64,000 bases of DNA from Jackrogersella multiformis (Eukaryota > Ascomycota > Sordariomycetes > Xylariales > Hypoxylaceae), in NCBI GenBank assembly GCA_902806575.1, contig CADCXD010000004.1:1922001-1986000 (forward strand). The letters are read 5' to 3'. Below are positions 1 to 10,918 of the stretch, in pieces; the first letter of the stretch is position 1; each line of letters begins with the position of its first letter. The notes beneath the pieces are model-generated. The model had not been told where the DNA came from. It searched no databases and worked only from the letters and a program-made list of their open reading frames with translations. Made by a program: the position numbers and the translations under genes.

Positions 1-807
1 TAAGCAGGTTGATTCTTGGTTCGTGGATAACAAAATGTATAAGTACTCCTGGTCACCCGAATGCAATCCGATGATAGACGACCTGGGAAATACTATCTTT
101 TTTCGAGCCGACGTCCATAAGGTTTTCGATAGGAAGTGGTAATCTTCCCTAAGTTAAATGGCGCCAAGTACGTTTTAATAACTTATGTGCTTCATGCTGC
201 GCCCCGGGCTCTCCACGAGCAAGTGGAGTTATTCCATAACCGTCAACTGCACCAGCTATACGGCGTTAGTCCCGAGTTCCTCTTTGCTCGTTTTGCCTAG
301 ACCATATTTGACAATATGTCGCTGCGTCTTTTTGATACCCCGAAGCCAGATGGATTTAAGATTCGTGTTCTAAAGGATACCAAGACTAGTAAGTCTATAA
401 CGTCTACTGTGCTGGATATAGCTACAGCAACTTCTATCCCTACAACTACGTCCGTAGGCTCGACGTCTAGGAAACGGGCCAAGCCTGGTGATCCTAAAGA
501 TGAAGATGACGACCTTGAGGATAGTACCAAGTGGCATTACTCTGTTGCTCAAGGGAGGATGGTCCGTTGGGGAGAAGAGGATGCCCTTGATGTTGACGAT
601 GATTATTCCGAGGGCAGTTCACCAAAGCGAGGCAGGTCGTTGCACCGCTCTTTAACTCCTCCTTTGTCGCGTTCCTTGATCACTTTTGCGAGTAGTACTC
701 GGAGTGATAGCCCTAAGATAAAGGAGGTTAATGTACCTGTGGATCTAGGCGTCAAAGAGCTTAGGTCTGAATCTGAACAGATGATTCCTTTTACATGTGA
801 AGATTAG
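1..807 (+). pseudogene. HNH-endonuclease-domain gene, 3' part, broken
   Basis: The left edge enters a coding frame at position 2 with the late part of the fungal HNH-nuclease family: a W-F, then a tract ending in 'LHKVFD'-like residues ('ADVHKVFDRKW'). That frame stops at 140-142, but the homologous continuation ('VIFPK') is open one base over, from 139, as if one base had been lost in TGG-GTA. It then runs through 'ELFHNRQL' and 'EFLFARFA' to an in-frame TAG at 298-300, where I expect a Trp from family memory (TGG to TAG). The same frame continues to the stop at 807 with a Ser/Asp-rich, low-complexity tail. One frameshift plus one nonsense codon suggests a decayed copy. The family is common in fungal genomes and its role is poorly known. 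The 5' part and the HNH core lie outside the window. A sequencing error could explain the frameshift but less easily both lesions. Confidence 0.6.
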
Positions 808-852
808 GATGGTACCTTTGGTATTTGGAGGATCAGGGCACAATTTGTTAAT

Positions 853-867
853 GATGGCAACGCCATC
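853..867. repeat. Perfect short hairpin GATGGC-AAC-GCCATC
   Basis: A six-base stem with a three-base loop. Flanking GTTAA (847-851) and TTAAC (871-875) can loosely extend the symmetry. Confidence 0.55.
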
Positions 868-916
868 GTCTTAACTACGTTGATTAAGGAATTGAAGTGT
901 GCCAACGTCTTGTTTA

Positions 917-935
917 GTGATGGCAACGCTATCAC
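917..935. repeat. Second copy of the hairpin, one mismatch
   Basis: GTGATGGC-AAC-GCTATCAC shares its core with the hairpin at 853-867, about 60 bases upstream. The stem is 8 bp with one G-T type pair. Confidence 0.5.
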
Positions 936-1057
936 CTGCGGATCGTGGCCTCTGGCCAGGTTCTGCACTTTTTTGCCCATCACCCCCCCGGGCTCCCAAT
1001 ATAATGCTTTCCGCGAGGAAAAAAGTTTTGAGCCTTTTTAGAATATATGCTAGAAAT

Positions 1058-1072
1058 ACGGTTCTCAACCGT
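1058..1072. repeat. Perfect short hairpin ACGGTT-CTC-AACCGT
   Basis: Six-base perfect stem, three-base loop, in AT-rich intergenic DNA. Confidence 0.45.
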
Positions 1073-1211
1073 AATCGGTGGAAATTACAATGTAATGCAA
1101 TGTAATCCATTCATACAATACATAGCAAGAGGAAATAGATGCAAATACCTACTACAAGTTCCCAGGTTAGTCCATCTGTACCAGACACTTAGCGCAGGTT
1201 AAGGAGAGCTA

Positions 1212-1255
1212 CGTGATATATGAACTGTGAGCTAGGTACATTTTTGTATATCACG
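1212..1255. repeat. Inverted repeat CGTGATATA ... TATATCACG
   Basis: Nine perfect bases at 1212-1220 and 1247-1255 with a 26-base spacer. It lies near the receptor gene's 3' end. The role is unknown. Confidence 0.4.
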
Positions 1256-1442
1256 GTATTAAATCTAGAATACTACAACCACGTATAAGGTAAATCACTA
1301 ATGCCAGTCATGATTAAGATCACTTAAAATAAATTAAAAATCCAAGGCTCAAGAATCATATTGACTACCTAACTAGGTATACAGCCGAGAAATTTCTGAG
1401 GCGGCTCCAGCTTATGGTAAGAATTTTATATTCCCATTCTAC

Positions 1443-2997
1443 TTATTCCGTATTGTCTACATGTACCTCGACGTCTGTACGTACATGAATATCACCCGGT
1501 GTTGGAAAGCTTGGCCCTGTTACATGACGTGAATGACTCGCATCGTATAGATGTAGTGACAGATACGAATGCTCGGGCTGGCTATTACTGTCCCCAACTT
1601 GGCTACGATACTGATATTGTGTATGATCTGGGGCACCATCGGGCTCGCTGGTTTTCGACGATGAGTTTCCTATAATTTCAACGCTGTTCAATGGGATACC
1701 GTCGCCGTGGATAGATTCCGCATTGGAGGTTCCAATAGCCGTCGGCATGGTCCATATGTGATTCAAACTGGTGACACGTTTGAAGCCGCGAGAGCTTTGT
1801 TTCCCGGAAGAATTTTGACCCTTGTTCCTGTCGTAAACGTAGCTGTTATTCTCAGCTTTGCCTCGGAGCTTCCTCGCTAGCTGGGGGAAGATTACGGGCA
1901 CGCAAGCGCAAACCACAGCTGTAGTCTCTGCGGCCGCCGTGAGGATTAAGAATACTGCGACACCGTCTATCGACAATGGTGAGTGTGTGTACTATAATCT
2001 CATATAGGGGTAATATGTATAAGATGGTAACGTGGTATGACTTACAGCTTGGGTCAGTCTTGTCATCAGTATCAATGAGAAGAGCCAGAATCCGAGCTAG
2101 TTCAAGCAAAGCAGCAATTAGACCAATGCCGAAGACGGCCATCAGTCCGCGTTTCTTATTCTTGTCAAGTCTCAACTCAGAGATAGCCCAAATGGGCAGC
2201 ACGAGGAGGCCAACATCCGAAATAAGACTAAATATCACCGGTAGCGCGACATGAAGCACGCTGGTGGCATCGCATTGACCTTTCATACCTCCGGGAACCG
2301 ATTCATGCGGGAAACGGTCGTAATATTGGAGGAAGTACCACTCTGGCGGATTACACTGAAAGAGATAGAACGCAGTACCACCGAAGAACCAGAGGACAAT
2401 ATAGACGAAGTTGATCCACCAGAATATGCGTAATTTCTGGTTGGTGACTAGGAATAGTCGTCTGTAGAAGAAGAGCAATGTCATCTTGATGCTGATAAAG
2501 AAGCTAGACATTAAGACCATAGTTATCCAAACATGCTTCCCCCAAGTGATATAATCAGCCAATTAAACTTATATTAACCAGGCAAAAACGGCGGCATTTC
2601 TTCTTGACATACCCTGAACGTCTTGGATAGGTTAGACGGATAGTCTGGATCACGGGCATTGACTGCGTATACGTGAAGACCAAGTCCATAGTGGGTTGCT
2701 ATCATCAAGTTGGCTATGATAGCATTCACAAAGATCTAATAGCCAATGTTAGCCGTGGTTGATATCTACGAATGGATGCTTGTGAAGGAGAAAAAAGCCT
2801 ACTCCGCTCAGAACCATCAAGATATCCTCGGCCATAACCCGCGAACGATTAATTCCGGATCTCCAAGTCCCCCATAGTCTTCCAAATATAGCCGCATTAT
2901 TAATAACAAGGAAGGTAATTAGACAGCCCCACAGCGCGGGCTGTCTGGTGTCGTTAAGATGCGCCTCTTGCTCCGGGGTAAGCGCGGGTTGAGGCAT
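1443..2997 (-). CDS. PTH11-like rhodopsin-fold 7TM receptor / SAT4-type membrane protein
   Basis: Four exons on the minus strand fit: 2997-2803, 2735-2613, 2535-2046 and 1966-1443, giving 443 residues with all phases closing. The N-terminus is short and extracellular-type, followed by a helix at 'LITFLVINNAAIFGRLW'. The long third exon holds the characteristic 'KMTLLFFYRRLF' segment, the Trp-rich 'NPPEWYF' loop, the conserved 'C.....LHVALPVIFSLISDVGLLVLPI' block (a pattern, not an exact string) and the 'RGLMAVFGIGL' helix. The last exon supplies helix 7 and a roughly 140-residue hydrophilic tail. This matches the fungal rhodopsin domain (PTH11-related) found in plasma-membrane receptors of Sordariomycetes. 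The cysteine-rich CFEM domain of true Pth11 is absent. The acceptor for exon 3 is chosen because the nearer AGs give stops. The gene is divergent from the MFS carrier 1.8 kb away. The ligand is unknown. Confidence 0.85.
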
Positions 2998-4790
2998 GAT
3001 TCAACGAGCGGCTCTTGTTTTTCTCTTGGTTGGTCCTACTCTCTGAATATTTATATGCAATAGGGGGTTCCTGGGAACGATCATACTAGCTATGACCTTT
3101 CAGGATTTGCCGGTAGACTAATATTAAACAAGAAGTTTACCCCCTACGAAGCCCAAGGTGGGATAGAAGAGCCTTTCCAGGCAGTTGATTCTTACAATAA
3201 TCCTACATGGTGTAATCAAAATGCATGACTGCTTAGAGTAGGTGCCACAAACTGGAAGATGTCTGATGGAGAGTAGGAATACTGGCTGAAAATGCAAATG
3301 ATCTCCATCACCGTTGCCTACCTTAGGTACGCCACGAACACAAGGAGAGACAACCCTGTGACGAGAAGAGGGAGAAGAACGGCAAGTTAAATCTCCAGTT
3401 AATTGCAAGCATGATGCCAAAGTAGGTAGTTAGGCGATCTTCCATCCTATCTCGACAGAGAAAGCTTCGCCTTGTAACACAATTTGAATAGGTTGTTATA
3501 TACGGTGTAACAGACAAACAAATAAAAGCCTTACTATTCGTGCTTATTTACAAGTCAAGTTCTCTCTATATATTCTGCTCATAATTTGAGAAATTACATA
3601 CTGTCATGGGATAATAGTGGATATCAGCAAGGAGAACCCTAAGGGGGTTCTTTCTGAGACTCAGGACTATAAAAGGGAGGCTTGCCTCCATTTTCTACAC
3701 TTGAAAGTGCTTGAGGGTCATACTGATCACTATATAATACACTATGCTACTGCAAACCTCCGTCTTTCACTCTGTTTCCATAATCCCCTTAACACATACA
3801 CAGGTGCAAACAACTACACGCACGGATATTACTTAGTGACTAGGTAGTACTTAACTGGTAGAAGGGAAAGGGAAAGGGGAAGGAATGGGTAGCCTACCTA
3901 CCTACCTACCTACCTAGGTATGTATTAATAACTGTCTGGATGCGGTTACGGTAGAAATATTGCGACCGCCATTGTGGGATGGATGGTGGTTATTTAAGTG
4001 AATGTGAGCTGGAGATATAAAAGGACAATATTTTACTATGGCTAATGACTCTAACTGCGAGTATGCATGTTAGGTCTAGTGTGTGTCTCACGATTGGCTG
4101 TAAGGTGAGACATAGATCTGATTTATTATTTCTGGTGGCGGCCTGCGTTGTCGGTATCCGTAAGAGATGAAGAATTGCTTTTTGGCTTCTGTTGTATCAC
4201 ACACCAACAAAGAATTCAGACTCTGCTCGCTCCCGAGCTAGTACCTAGGTAACCTTAGGTGTTGATGATAAAGGCGGCTCTTCTCTAATAGATCGGAGGG
4301 CCGAGCTCACGGAGATAATATGTAGGTAATCGGAGAGAGACTACCAAACGGAGTACTTTAAACTTGATTGGCTACCGAATATTCACGGTTTCTTACAGAT
4401 ACAACTTCGGGAAAACTGATCGACAGATCCTAACCTTAGGTAGGCTAAGTAATAAATACCTACCTAGGTAGGTAGATATTATTGGGGAGAGTTGGTATAC
4501 ACCTGTATTACCAACATTTCTGCCAACATTAATAATAAACACAAAGAATTCTGTCTAGTCTGACTATTTTTCTAGCGACGTCGGCGTAAACACCTACCTA
4601 TGTAAGAGTACGGGTGTCCTTTCTTCCATTTGAGCTTTTCCCACGTGCACCTTTTTTTAATCCTTTTTTCCTCTCCTGTCTCCGTGTATTTCTTACTCCT
4701 TTTCAGCTCGTGCTACGAACTGACTGTCAGAGAGTTGCATATTGTGCCAAGTCCTGCCTACACCCTTCATCCGATCTGACCGAACGGGCC
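2998..4790. other. Divergent intergenic region, possible gene relic
   Basis: Shared upstream DNA of the receptor (-) and the MFS carrier (+). On the minus strand at 3430-3210 there is one strongly hydrophobic stretch ('LAVLLPLLVTGLSLLVFVAY') ending at a GTAGGC donor. A CAG acceptor follows at about 3285 and about 20 further codons. No start or complete gene can be built, so it may be a relic. The remainder holds CCTA/TAGG repeats and CT-rich DNA just before the MFS start. Confidence 0.4.
3893..3919. repeat. CCTA tetranucleotide run ending in CCTAGG palindrome
   Basis: Six or so CCTA units lead into CTAGGTA. It is one of many copies of this motif class between genes; another is at 4458-4476. 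Confidence 0.7.
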
Positions 4791-6557
4791 ATGTTCAACG
4801 AGAAGACGACCTCCGCTCTAGAGGCGGACGAGACCGTTGTCTCGCGAGCTGGCGGCTCCGAGTCTCAAGATGCTAGCCTCGCGAGCCACTCTCGCGAGCA
4901 GGAGGCTCGTGTGGTCCGGAAGCTTGACTGGAATATAATGACTCTATTTTTCGTACTATGTAAGTAATGCGGCTCTATGGCCCCTTCAATATTCCTTGCT
5001 AGTTGGTCGAAATGCCGGCCTGCCAAGCAACGTACTAACAAGATCCCTGTGTCGCCAAGATATGCTGGCTTTCCTAGATCGTGGAAACATAGGAAACGCT
5101 AGGATTGCGGGCATGGCTCAGGAGCTCAAGCTCGACGGCAACCGATATCAATGGCTGCTTAATATATTCTACATCACTTACGTCATTTTCGAATTCGGTG
5201 TGCTGCTATGGAAGATCTTCCCTCCACACATCGTCGGCGCTATCGTCGTGTTTTGCTGGTAAGTTAGGGAGTCTACGTCGTTGCCCTTTCAAAATGAGCT
5301 CTTCGACATTGCACCTGACTAACTACGTAAAGGGGGTTAATTTCCACTGTACAAGCCGGCGTCCATAGTTGGAGTGGAGAGATGGCTCTGAGATTCCTGC
5401 TTGGTGTCTTTGAGGCCTGGTATGGGTAGGTTATGAACCGCATCCGCAACTGTTTTATCTTTGGTATTGACTCTACCCAGACCCGGCATCATATATTTAT
5501 TGTCGTTTTTCTATCTCCGACACGAGGTCGGCTTCCGCTGTGGTATATTTGCCTCCGCAGCTCCGCTAGCCTCGACATTCGCGGGTGCTCTGGCCTACGG
5601 CATCACCAGCGGTCACTCTCGCCTCACTAACTGGCGCCTGCTTTTCCTCGTAGAAGGAATACCGACCTTGCTCATGACCGTCATCGCCTTCTTCTTCATT
5701 CCCGATTCTGCCGAGAAGGCCAGGTTCCTGACGGAGGAGGAGAAGAATATCGTCAGATCCAGAGCTATGCGCCAAGTCGGTACCAACGCAAATGCGAGGA
5801 TCGGGGGAATCAAGCTCAAGGATATTCTCCTTGTCTTCACCGACTTGAAGGCATGGCTATGTGGACTGATGTACTTCTGTGGCAACGTTACCTACTCTAG
5901 CTTACCTGTGTTCCTCCCAACCATCCTCCAGGACATGGGTTATACTGCTATTGATGCCCAAGGCTTATCCGCCCCTCCGTCCTTCGCGGCCTTCTTGTTT
6001 GCCTTGATCACAACCTGGATTGCAGACAAGACTCAGCAGCGATGTCTTGTTATTTTTGTTACCTCGGTCGTGGGTGGTATTGGCTACATTGTCCTTGCCA
6101 CTGTTGAGACGGTTGGGGTTCGCTATTTTGCGACCTTCTTGGCCTCGGCTGGTGTCTTCTCGACAATCCCGAACATCCTGGGGTTAACTCTGAGTAAGTG
6201 TTTCTCTGTACTAGGAATCACATATCAGGTGACTGACAACCCCCCCTAGATAACCAAGGCAGTGATACTAGACGCGGGATGTCCATCGTCCTCATTAACT
6301 TAATCGGTCAATGTGGACCTTTCTTAGGAACCAATGTCTTTCCCACGAAGCAAGCCCCTAGGTTTGTTGAAGGAATGAGCATTTGCGCCGCCTTCATGTT
6401 CTTCTCCGCCCTCCTCGCGCTCTCCCAGCGCCTACTCCTCATGTGGGAGAACTCCAGGCTCGACCGCAAGTACGGCCCTGTCTCGAATAGAATTGGTGGG
6501 GAGTCAAAAGAAGCTGCCCAGGAAAACTACGGTCCTACTTTTAGATACGTTCTTTGA
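4791..6557 (+). CDS. MFS transporter, anion:cation symporter (Dal5/Tna1-like) family
   Basis: Five exons (4791-4959, 5060-5258, 5333-5425, 5481-6193, 6250-6557) encode 493 residues with exact phase agreement. After a roughly 55-residue acidic cytosolic N-terminus, helix 1 carries the family signature 'LDRGNIGNARIAGM'. Next come the helix 2-4 segments, 'RFLLGVFEAWYGPGI', a central loop, 'VFLPTILQDMGY' and 'SAPPSFAAFLFALI', and finally 'NNQGSDTRRGMS' with a C-terminal 'YGP' tail. These are hallmarks of the ACS family of 12-helix plasma-membrane permeases for organic anions such as allantoate, nicotinate, pantothenate or tartrate-like acids. The substrate cannot be told. The start is the first ATG that gives a typical soluble N-terminus; the frame is open further upstream but without a better ATG. 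It is convergent with the Gfo/Idh gene. Confidence 0.9.
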
Positions 6558-7694
6558 GATACTACGGTATGACGCATCTTCCCAACTTCCTGGATCTGTT
6601 AAGATTTAAGATGAATATGCCCGAGTTTATCGAGGGTTATTATGTCGACATGGTTTTTTTCTCCGGTATCCAAAGGAAATTCCTTATATTAAGACCTTAT
6701 CGGAGCCATTTGATTCCCCGTGAAAACAAGATAAGCGGATTATTTAAGGTAAATGAACTAATTAAATGTTAATGCGGCTACCTTAGTAAGGATTAGCGCA
6801 AAAATTAGTTTTATAATACGCTGGCTTCTTAGCTTATAATGAGTGTAGGTAGTAACAGGTGTGACAACGGGACGGGTATAATAACGGAGCAGTTGTTCAT
6901 CGGGTGTAATAACAGGAGTGTAGGGGGTGTACGGCCCGTTGTTGATGTCTCGTTGTTGACGGCTCGGGGTGAGCAGCCGGGGCTTACGGTACATACAGCG
7001 GGTGTGGACATCCCGGGGATTCGTACGGCGGGTGCAAACGGCTTGTAAACTACGGGAGTGGTGTACGGGATGTATGGGTGTAACGAGTGTGAAAAAAAAA
7101 GGTTATATGTAAAGCCGAGATTTAATTTTTGTACGGCTAAACTCGGGCTTTTCTCCCGTTATAAAACTTTATATGCTATATATTTTTAAGCTTAAGATTA
7201 TTAATCTTTTAACGGGTTAATAAGATCAAACTTAGGCGCGCTTAACTATAGCTTATGGTTGCTTAATAGGTACGGCTTAAGCTACCTTGCTAAGAGCTCA
7301 GTTCTAAAAGCGGAAACGGAATTTGGTAAGGTTCATTTTTTAGGCAGACTATATGGCTATACCTACCTAGGTACCTTTGGGTGCAGCAGTGATAAGATGT
7401 AACAGCCTTGCCTACTACATTCCGCGGTATTACTTACTAATAAAAAGAAGCCTCAAGGCAAGAATGTGCTAACAGAGCCGGCCTATCGAAAATAGAGACC
7501 AAGATTCTTGAGGTCAGGCCTAATGTCTATTCAGCTTGTCTTGCGTAAAAGATGATTTAGGTTTCACTATGCCATTCTAATTTAATCCAAGGTGGTGCCA
7601 GAATGCTGCTGTTGGCATTGTAAGCAACACTGTGCCATTGCTATTAATGTTAGATCCCTCCCCCCAAGCACAATACACGTTTATGGGCGACTTA
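6558..7694. other. Intergenic; probable transposon or repeat remnant
   Basis: Between two convergent genes. From about 6760 to 7330 the base composition swings sharply. A GT-rich block (6840-7090) has CGGG/GGGTGT clusters, and on the minus strand it reads as a Thr/Pro-rich broken frame. An AT-rich block follows, full of TTAAG/CTTAA words and repeated 'CGGCTTAAGCT' or 'GGGCTTTTCTCCCG'-like fragments. This resembles decayed mobile-element DNA, but no terminal repeats or transposase domain could be recognised. Confidence 0.35.
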
Positions 7695-9015
7695 TTATTT
7701 GCCCCCGGTGTTTAGAGGGCTCTTCGGGTCGTACACGTCGGTAGTGATGAGCTCGGGGTATTTGATGTCTCCCTGCTTGAGAGCTTCCTCCATGACCTCC
7801 ATAATGACGATACTCTCAGACAATGGAAGAGTGGCGCTTTCTTTTTTGCCGTCTCGCAGACACCTTGCGCATTCATCTGCCTCCCAGAACATGCCGTGGC
7901 CCCATTGGCGCTCCGGATCTTGTGGTATGGGGGAATTCACAATTTCAACCTTACCTCCCCCGTCGCCCCTGATGATTCTGTACTGCAAAGGGCAGAAGGC
8001 TGGGCCCATTACTTGGATTTCACCCAAAGGCCCTTGTATCTTAATAGCAGGTCCGCCACTGTTGTGCCCGTCGGTGTTGGTAGGAATTCGCATACCAGTC
8101 ATGGCAATTCCCATGCTCTTGTGTTTCGGGAACTGAAGGATGATGTTGGTCATCTCATCAGCGCCTGTGGTATACTTGTTGATGGCAGCTAGAGTTTTAG
8201 GCGCCTCCTTTTCCGGCTCGGGTTGGAGATGGTATAGGAACTGGAACAGCCACGTCAAGGAATAGATACCCAAGTCCAACAACGCACCACCTGCCAAATC
8301 TGGGTTCACCATCCGGTGATCGTCAGGGAAGGTCAAGGTACCGTTTGGTCCATCATTACCAAACGAATTATCGGCTGCAACCGAGCATGTTAGTGCGTGA
8401 ATTGCTTAAATTTGGCTACATCTAGTTGGCATAGGTGGTGAGTGAATTCTGGAGACCTACCAATGACCCGGTACACAGGGCCGATGAGACCAGATTGCAC
8501 CAGCTCTCGGATCTTGATGCTAAGAGGGAAGTATCGTGTCCATACGGCCTCCATAAGAAAGAGGTTCTTGGCCTTCGCAGTCTCAACGAGCTTCCGAGCC
8601 TGGGCGGCGTTGACAGTGAATGCCTTCTCACACAGAACGTTCTTCCCAGCTTCTAGGGCTAGCATGGTGTTCTGGAAATGATGACTATGGGGGGTAGCTA
8701 CATAAACGATTTCGACTTCCGGGTCATTCACCAACTCGGCATAAGAGCCGTATGCATTTACGCCAGCTGGGGCCTTGACCTTTTCGAGAAAGGACGTAGC
8801 GCTGTCCTTGGAGGATGAGGAGGCGACCGCCACCAACTTGTGAGCAACATCGTGGACATCACGGCATGCGGGGTTGGTGAGCAGGTCCTTAGTGAAGGCT
8901 ATCGAGACAAACTATTAGTTACGATTTGAAGCAATTATCGCTAAACGTATGACTCACTCTGAGCAATACCACCAGTGGCCATTATGCCCCACTTGATGGT
9001 GAAGGGAGAAGCCAT
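7695..9015 (-). CDS. Gfo/Idh/MocA oxidoreductase, dihydrodiol/D-xylose dehydrogenase-like
   Basis: Three exons (9015-8958, 8898-8461, 8374-7695) give 391 residues. The N-terminus has the Rossmann signature 'KWGIMATGGIA' and binds NADP(H). The middle carries 'YVATPHSHHF' and 'GKNVLCEKAFTVN'; the Lys of the E-K motif is the usual catalytic residue, and Ala replaces the common Pro. 'FLMEAVWTRYFP' and 'GGALLDLGIYSL' are typical of the trans-1,2-dihydrobenzene-1,2-diol dehydrogenase / NADP D-xylose dehydrogenase branch. The protein should be a cytosolic dehydrogenase acting on a sugar or cyclic diol. It is divergently transcribed from an aldo-keto reductase across about 950 bp, so shared control is possible. 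The C-terminus is complete, including the second-domain beta sheet. The exact substrate is unknown. Confidence 0.9.
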
Positions 9016-9963
9016 ATCGAATGTTTTGCTATAAGCTATGAGAAAGTTGAGGTTGACTTGATAATAGAAAAAGTAGTATCAGACCTTAAACTCCTTTGAG
9101 AGGGTTTGAATAAGAAAGTAGGAGACTGAAGGTTTAAAGAGGATGCTTCGATGTCGATGTTATACGATGGATGGCTTTTTACATTGAGGAGTAAGTAGTG
9201 TTTAAAAGGCAAAGGTGGGGTAGTTGATGTCGCATATTGCCTTTGCTTCAGGTAGTTTTAGCAGTATAGAACATATTTATCTTCAAATGTGGGCACTTAT
9301 CCGAATATAGGGATTGGCTGAAAAGCCGCCGTTCCGAACCGCATATTTCCACTATCAAATGCTTTATCAATGCTTCAGCGTTAATGATTGATTATATACG
9401 ATTTATATTACTACTATAGCCGTAATTGCATTGGACCCCGCGTTTAGAGTTCCGGTTATACGGCCGATTATGACGTGCGCTAGGCTATCCACATCCCTTA
9501 TCTCCGGTCGTCGAATCCTCATTAGTGAATCTATATCTTTAAATGACGTACCTGTATCCAATTTCGATTCCTTCAAATATTCGATAAACGTATATCCCTG
9601 CCTACCTAGCGTAGGTAACTTATTCGGTTATTTATCACCTGATCATCGATTCTATAAAACAAACTTCACTCTTGCAATCATTTTAGTTATCACCGCAACT
9701 AGGATTGTCGAAGATTAGGAAGAGAACACCGTTGTTAAGCCATAGTAAGGTCCGATTGTGCTCGACAATAACCCGGTCTTATTAACCTAGGAGGCATGTG
9801 CACGACGACTCGCAATTGGTCGCTGTTCAACTTAACAACGCAATCTCTATCGTCAATCAAAACGGCAAATATAAAAGGCAGTAACTCATTTACAGGTTGG
9901 AAGTATCACAGACGAATCGTCCCTACACCAAATCATCAGGGTCTTGGCCTCAGATCTTTTGCT
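9016..9963. promoter_or_regulatory. Divergent promoter region of Gfo/Idh and AKR genes
   Basis: About 950 bp separate the two start codons, enough for a bidirectional fungal promoter. The open frame of the AKR gene extends back to an ATG at 9796, so the functional promoter may be shorter. No specific binding site is claimed. Confidence 0.4.
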
Positions 9964-10918
9964 ATGGATGCGAAACCGGCATCAATGCCAAAGCTGTTAT
10001 ATGGGACTGCGTGGAAGAAAGACGCTACGACCAACTTGGTGTTCTTGGCCTTGAAGGCCGGATTCCGAGGCATTGATACCGCAGCCCAGCCCCGTCATTA
10101 CAAAGAGCCCCTCGTCGGCGAGGCTGTAAGACTAGCAATATCATCAGGCATCATAAAGAGGAGTGATCTGTTTGTGTGTCACGGCCCTTTCACGAGTCTG
10201 ATGCAATGCTGCATAGGCATCTTCTAACAATAACCAGATCCAAACGAAGTTTACTTCCATAGATGGTCAAGATCCAGATGATCTACCATATGATCCAAAT
10301 GCGCCACTAGAGGAGCAAGTCAATTCCTCAGTGGCCTCGTCGCTTCAGAATTTCCGCTGCACGGACTCGGAGGACCCCTATATTGACAGCTTTGTTTTGC
10401 ACTCGCCACTCCGCACGCTGTCGGACACAGTCAAGGTCTGGAAGACACTTGAAACATACGTGCCACACAAAATCAGGAAGTTGGGAATTTCCAACACGCC
10501 TCTCCAGGTCGTCGAATATCTATGTACTAGCCCTGATATCACCATCCCCCCGGCTTGCGTACAGAACCGGTTTTATCCGGCGACGGGTTGGGAAGTGGAT
10601 TTGCGAGCGTACTGTCGAGAAAAGGGCATCGCGTTCCAGACTTTCTGGACGTTGTCGGGCAACCCACGCCTGTTAAGGGGTTCGCCTGTGCAGAGATTAG
10701 CTACTAGTTCTGGCGTTGAGCAGCCAGTTGCTTTGTATAGCCTTGTACTTGGCCTTGGCGGTACATCGATTCTAGACGGAACCACCGACGAAGCCCACAT
10801 GACAGATGATCTGAAGGGTATCGAGACTGTAGAGCAATACGCACAGAGCGAACTAGGCCAACCTATCTGGTCAGAGTGCTTGAGGGAGTTCAAGAAGCTG
10901 ATTGGAGAAAATGAATAA
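9964..10918 (+). CDS. Aldo/keto reductase (AKR superfamily)
   Basis: Two exons (9964-10173, 10238-10918) encode 296 residues. The catalytic tetrad is complete: Asp38 ('GIDTAA'), Tyr46 ('RHYKE'), Lys74 ('IQTKF') and His125 ('FVLHSP'). 'KLGISN' and 'QNRFYPATGW' are further barrel signatures. The sequence resembles the 2,5-diketogluconate-reductase/xylose-reductase-like branch with a shortened cofactor region: 'TFWTLSGNP' stands where many AKRs have 'AYSPLG', and the usual Arg/Lys-rich phosphate site near the C-terminus is weak. It should reduce aldehydes or ketones with NADPH in the cytosol. The frame is open upstream to an ATG at 9796; that 56-residue extension is Ser/Thr-rich and basic and could be a targeting peptide, but 9964 matches family length. 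It is divergent from the Gfo/Idh gene. Confidence 0.88.

Larger units (their letters stand above)
808..1442. other. Intergenic, with small inverted repeats
   Basis: No credible reading frame. The stretch contains two similar short hairpins near 853 and 917, a hairpin at 1058-1072 and a 9-bp inverted repeat at 1212-1255. It separates the HNH remnant from the 3' end of the receptor gene on the minus strand. Confidence 0.5.
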
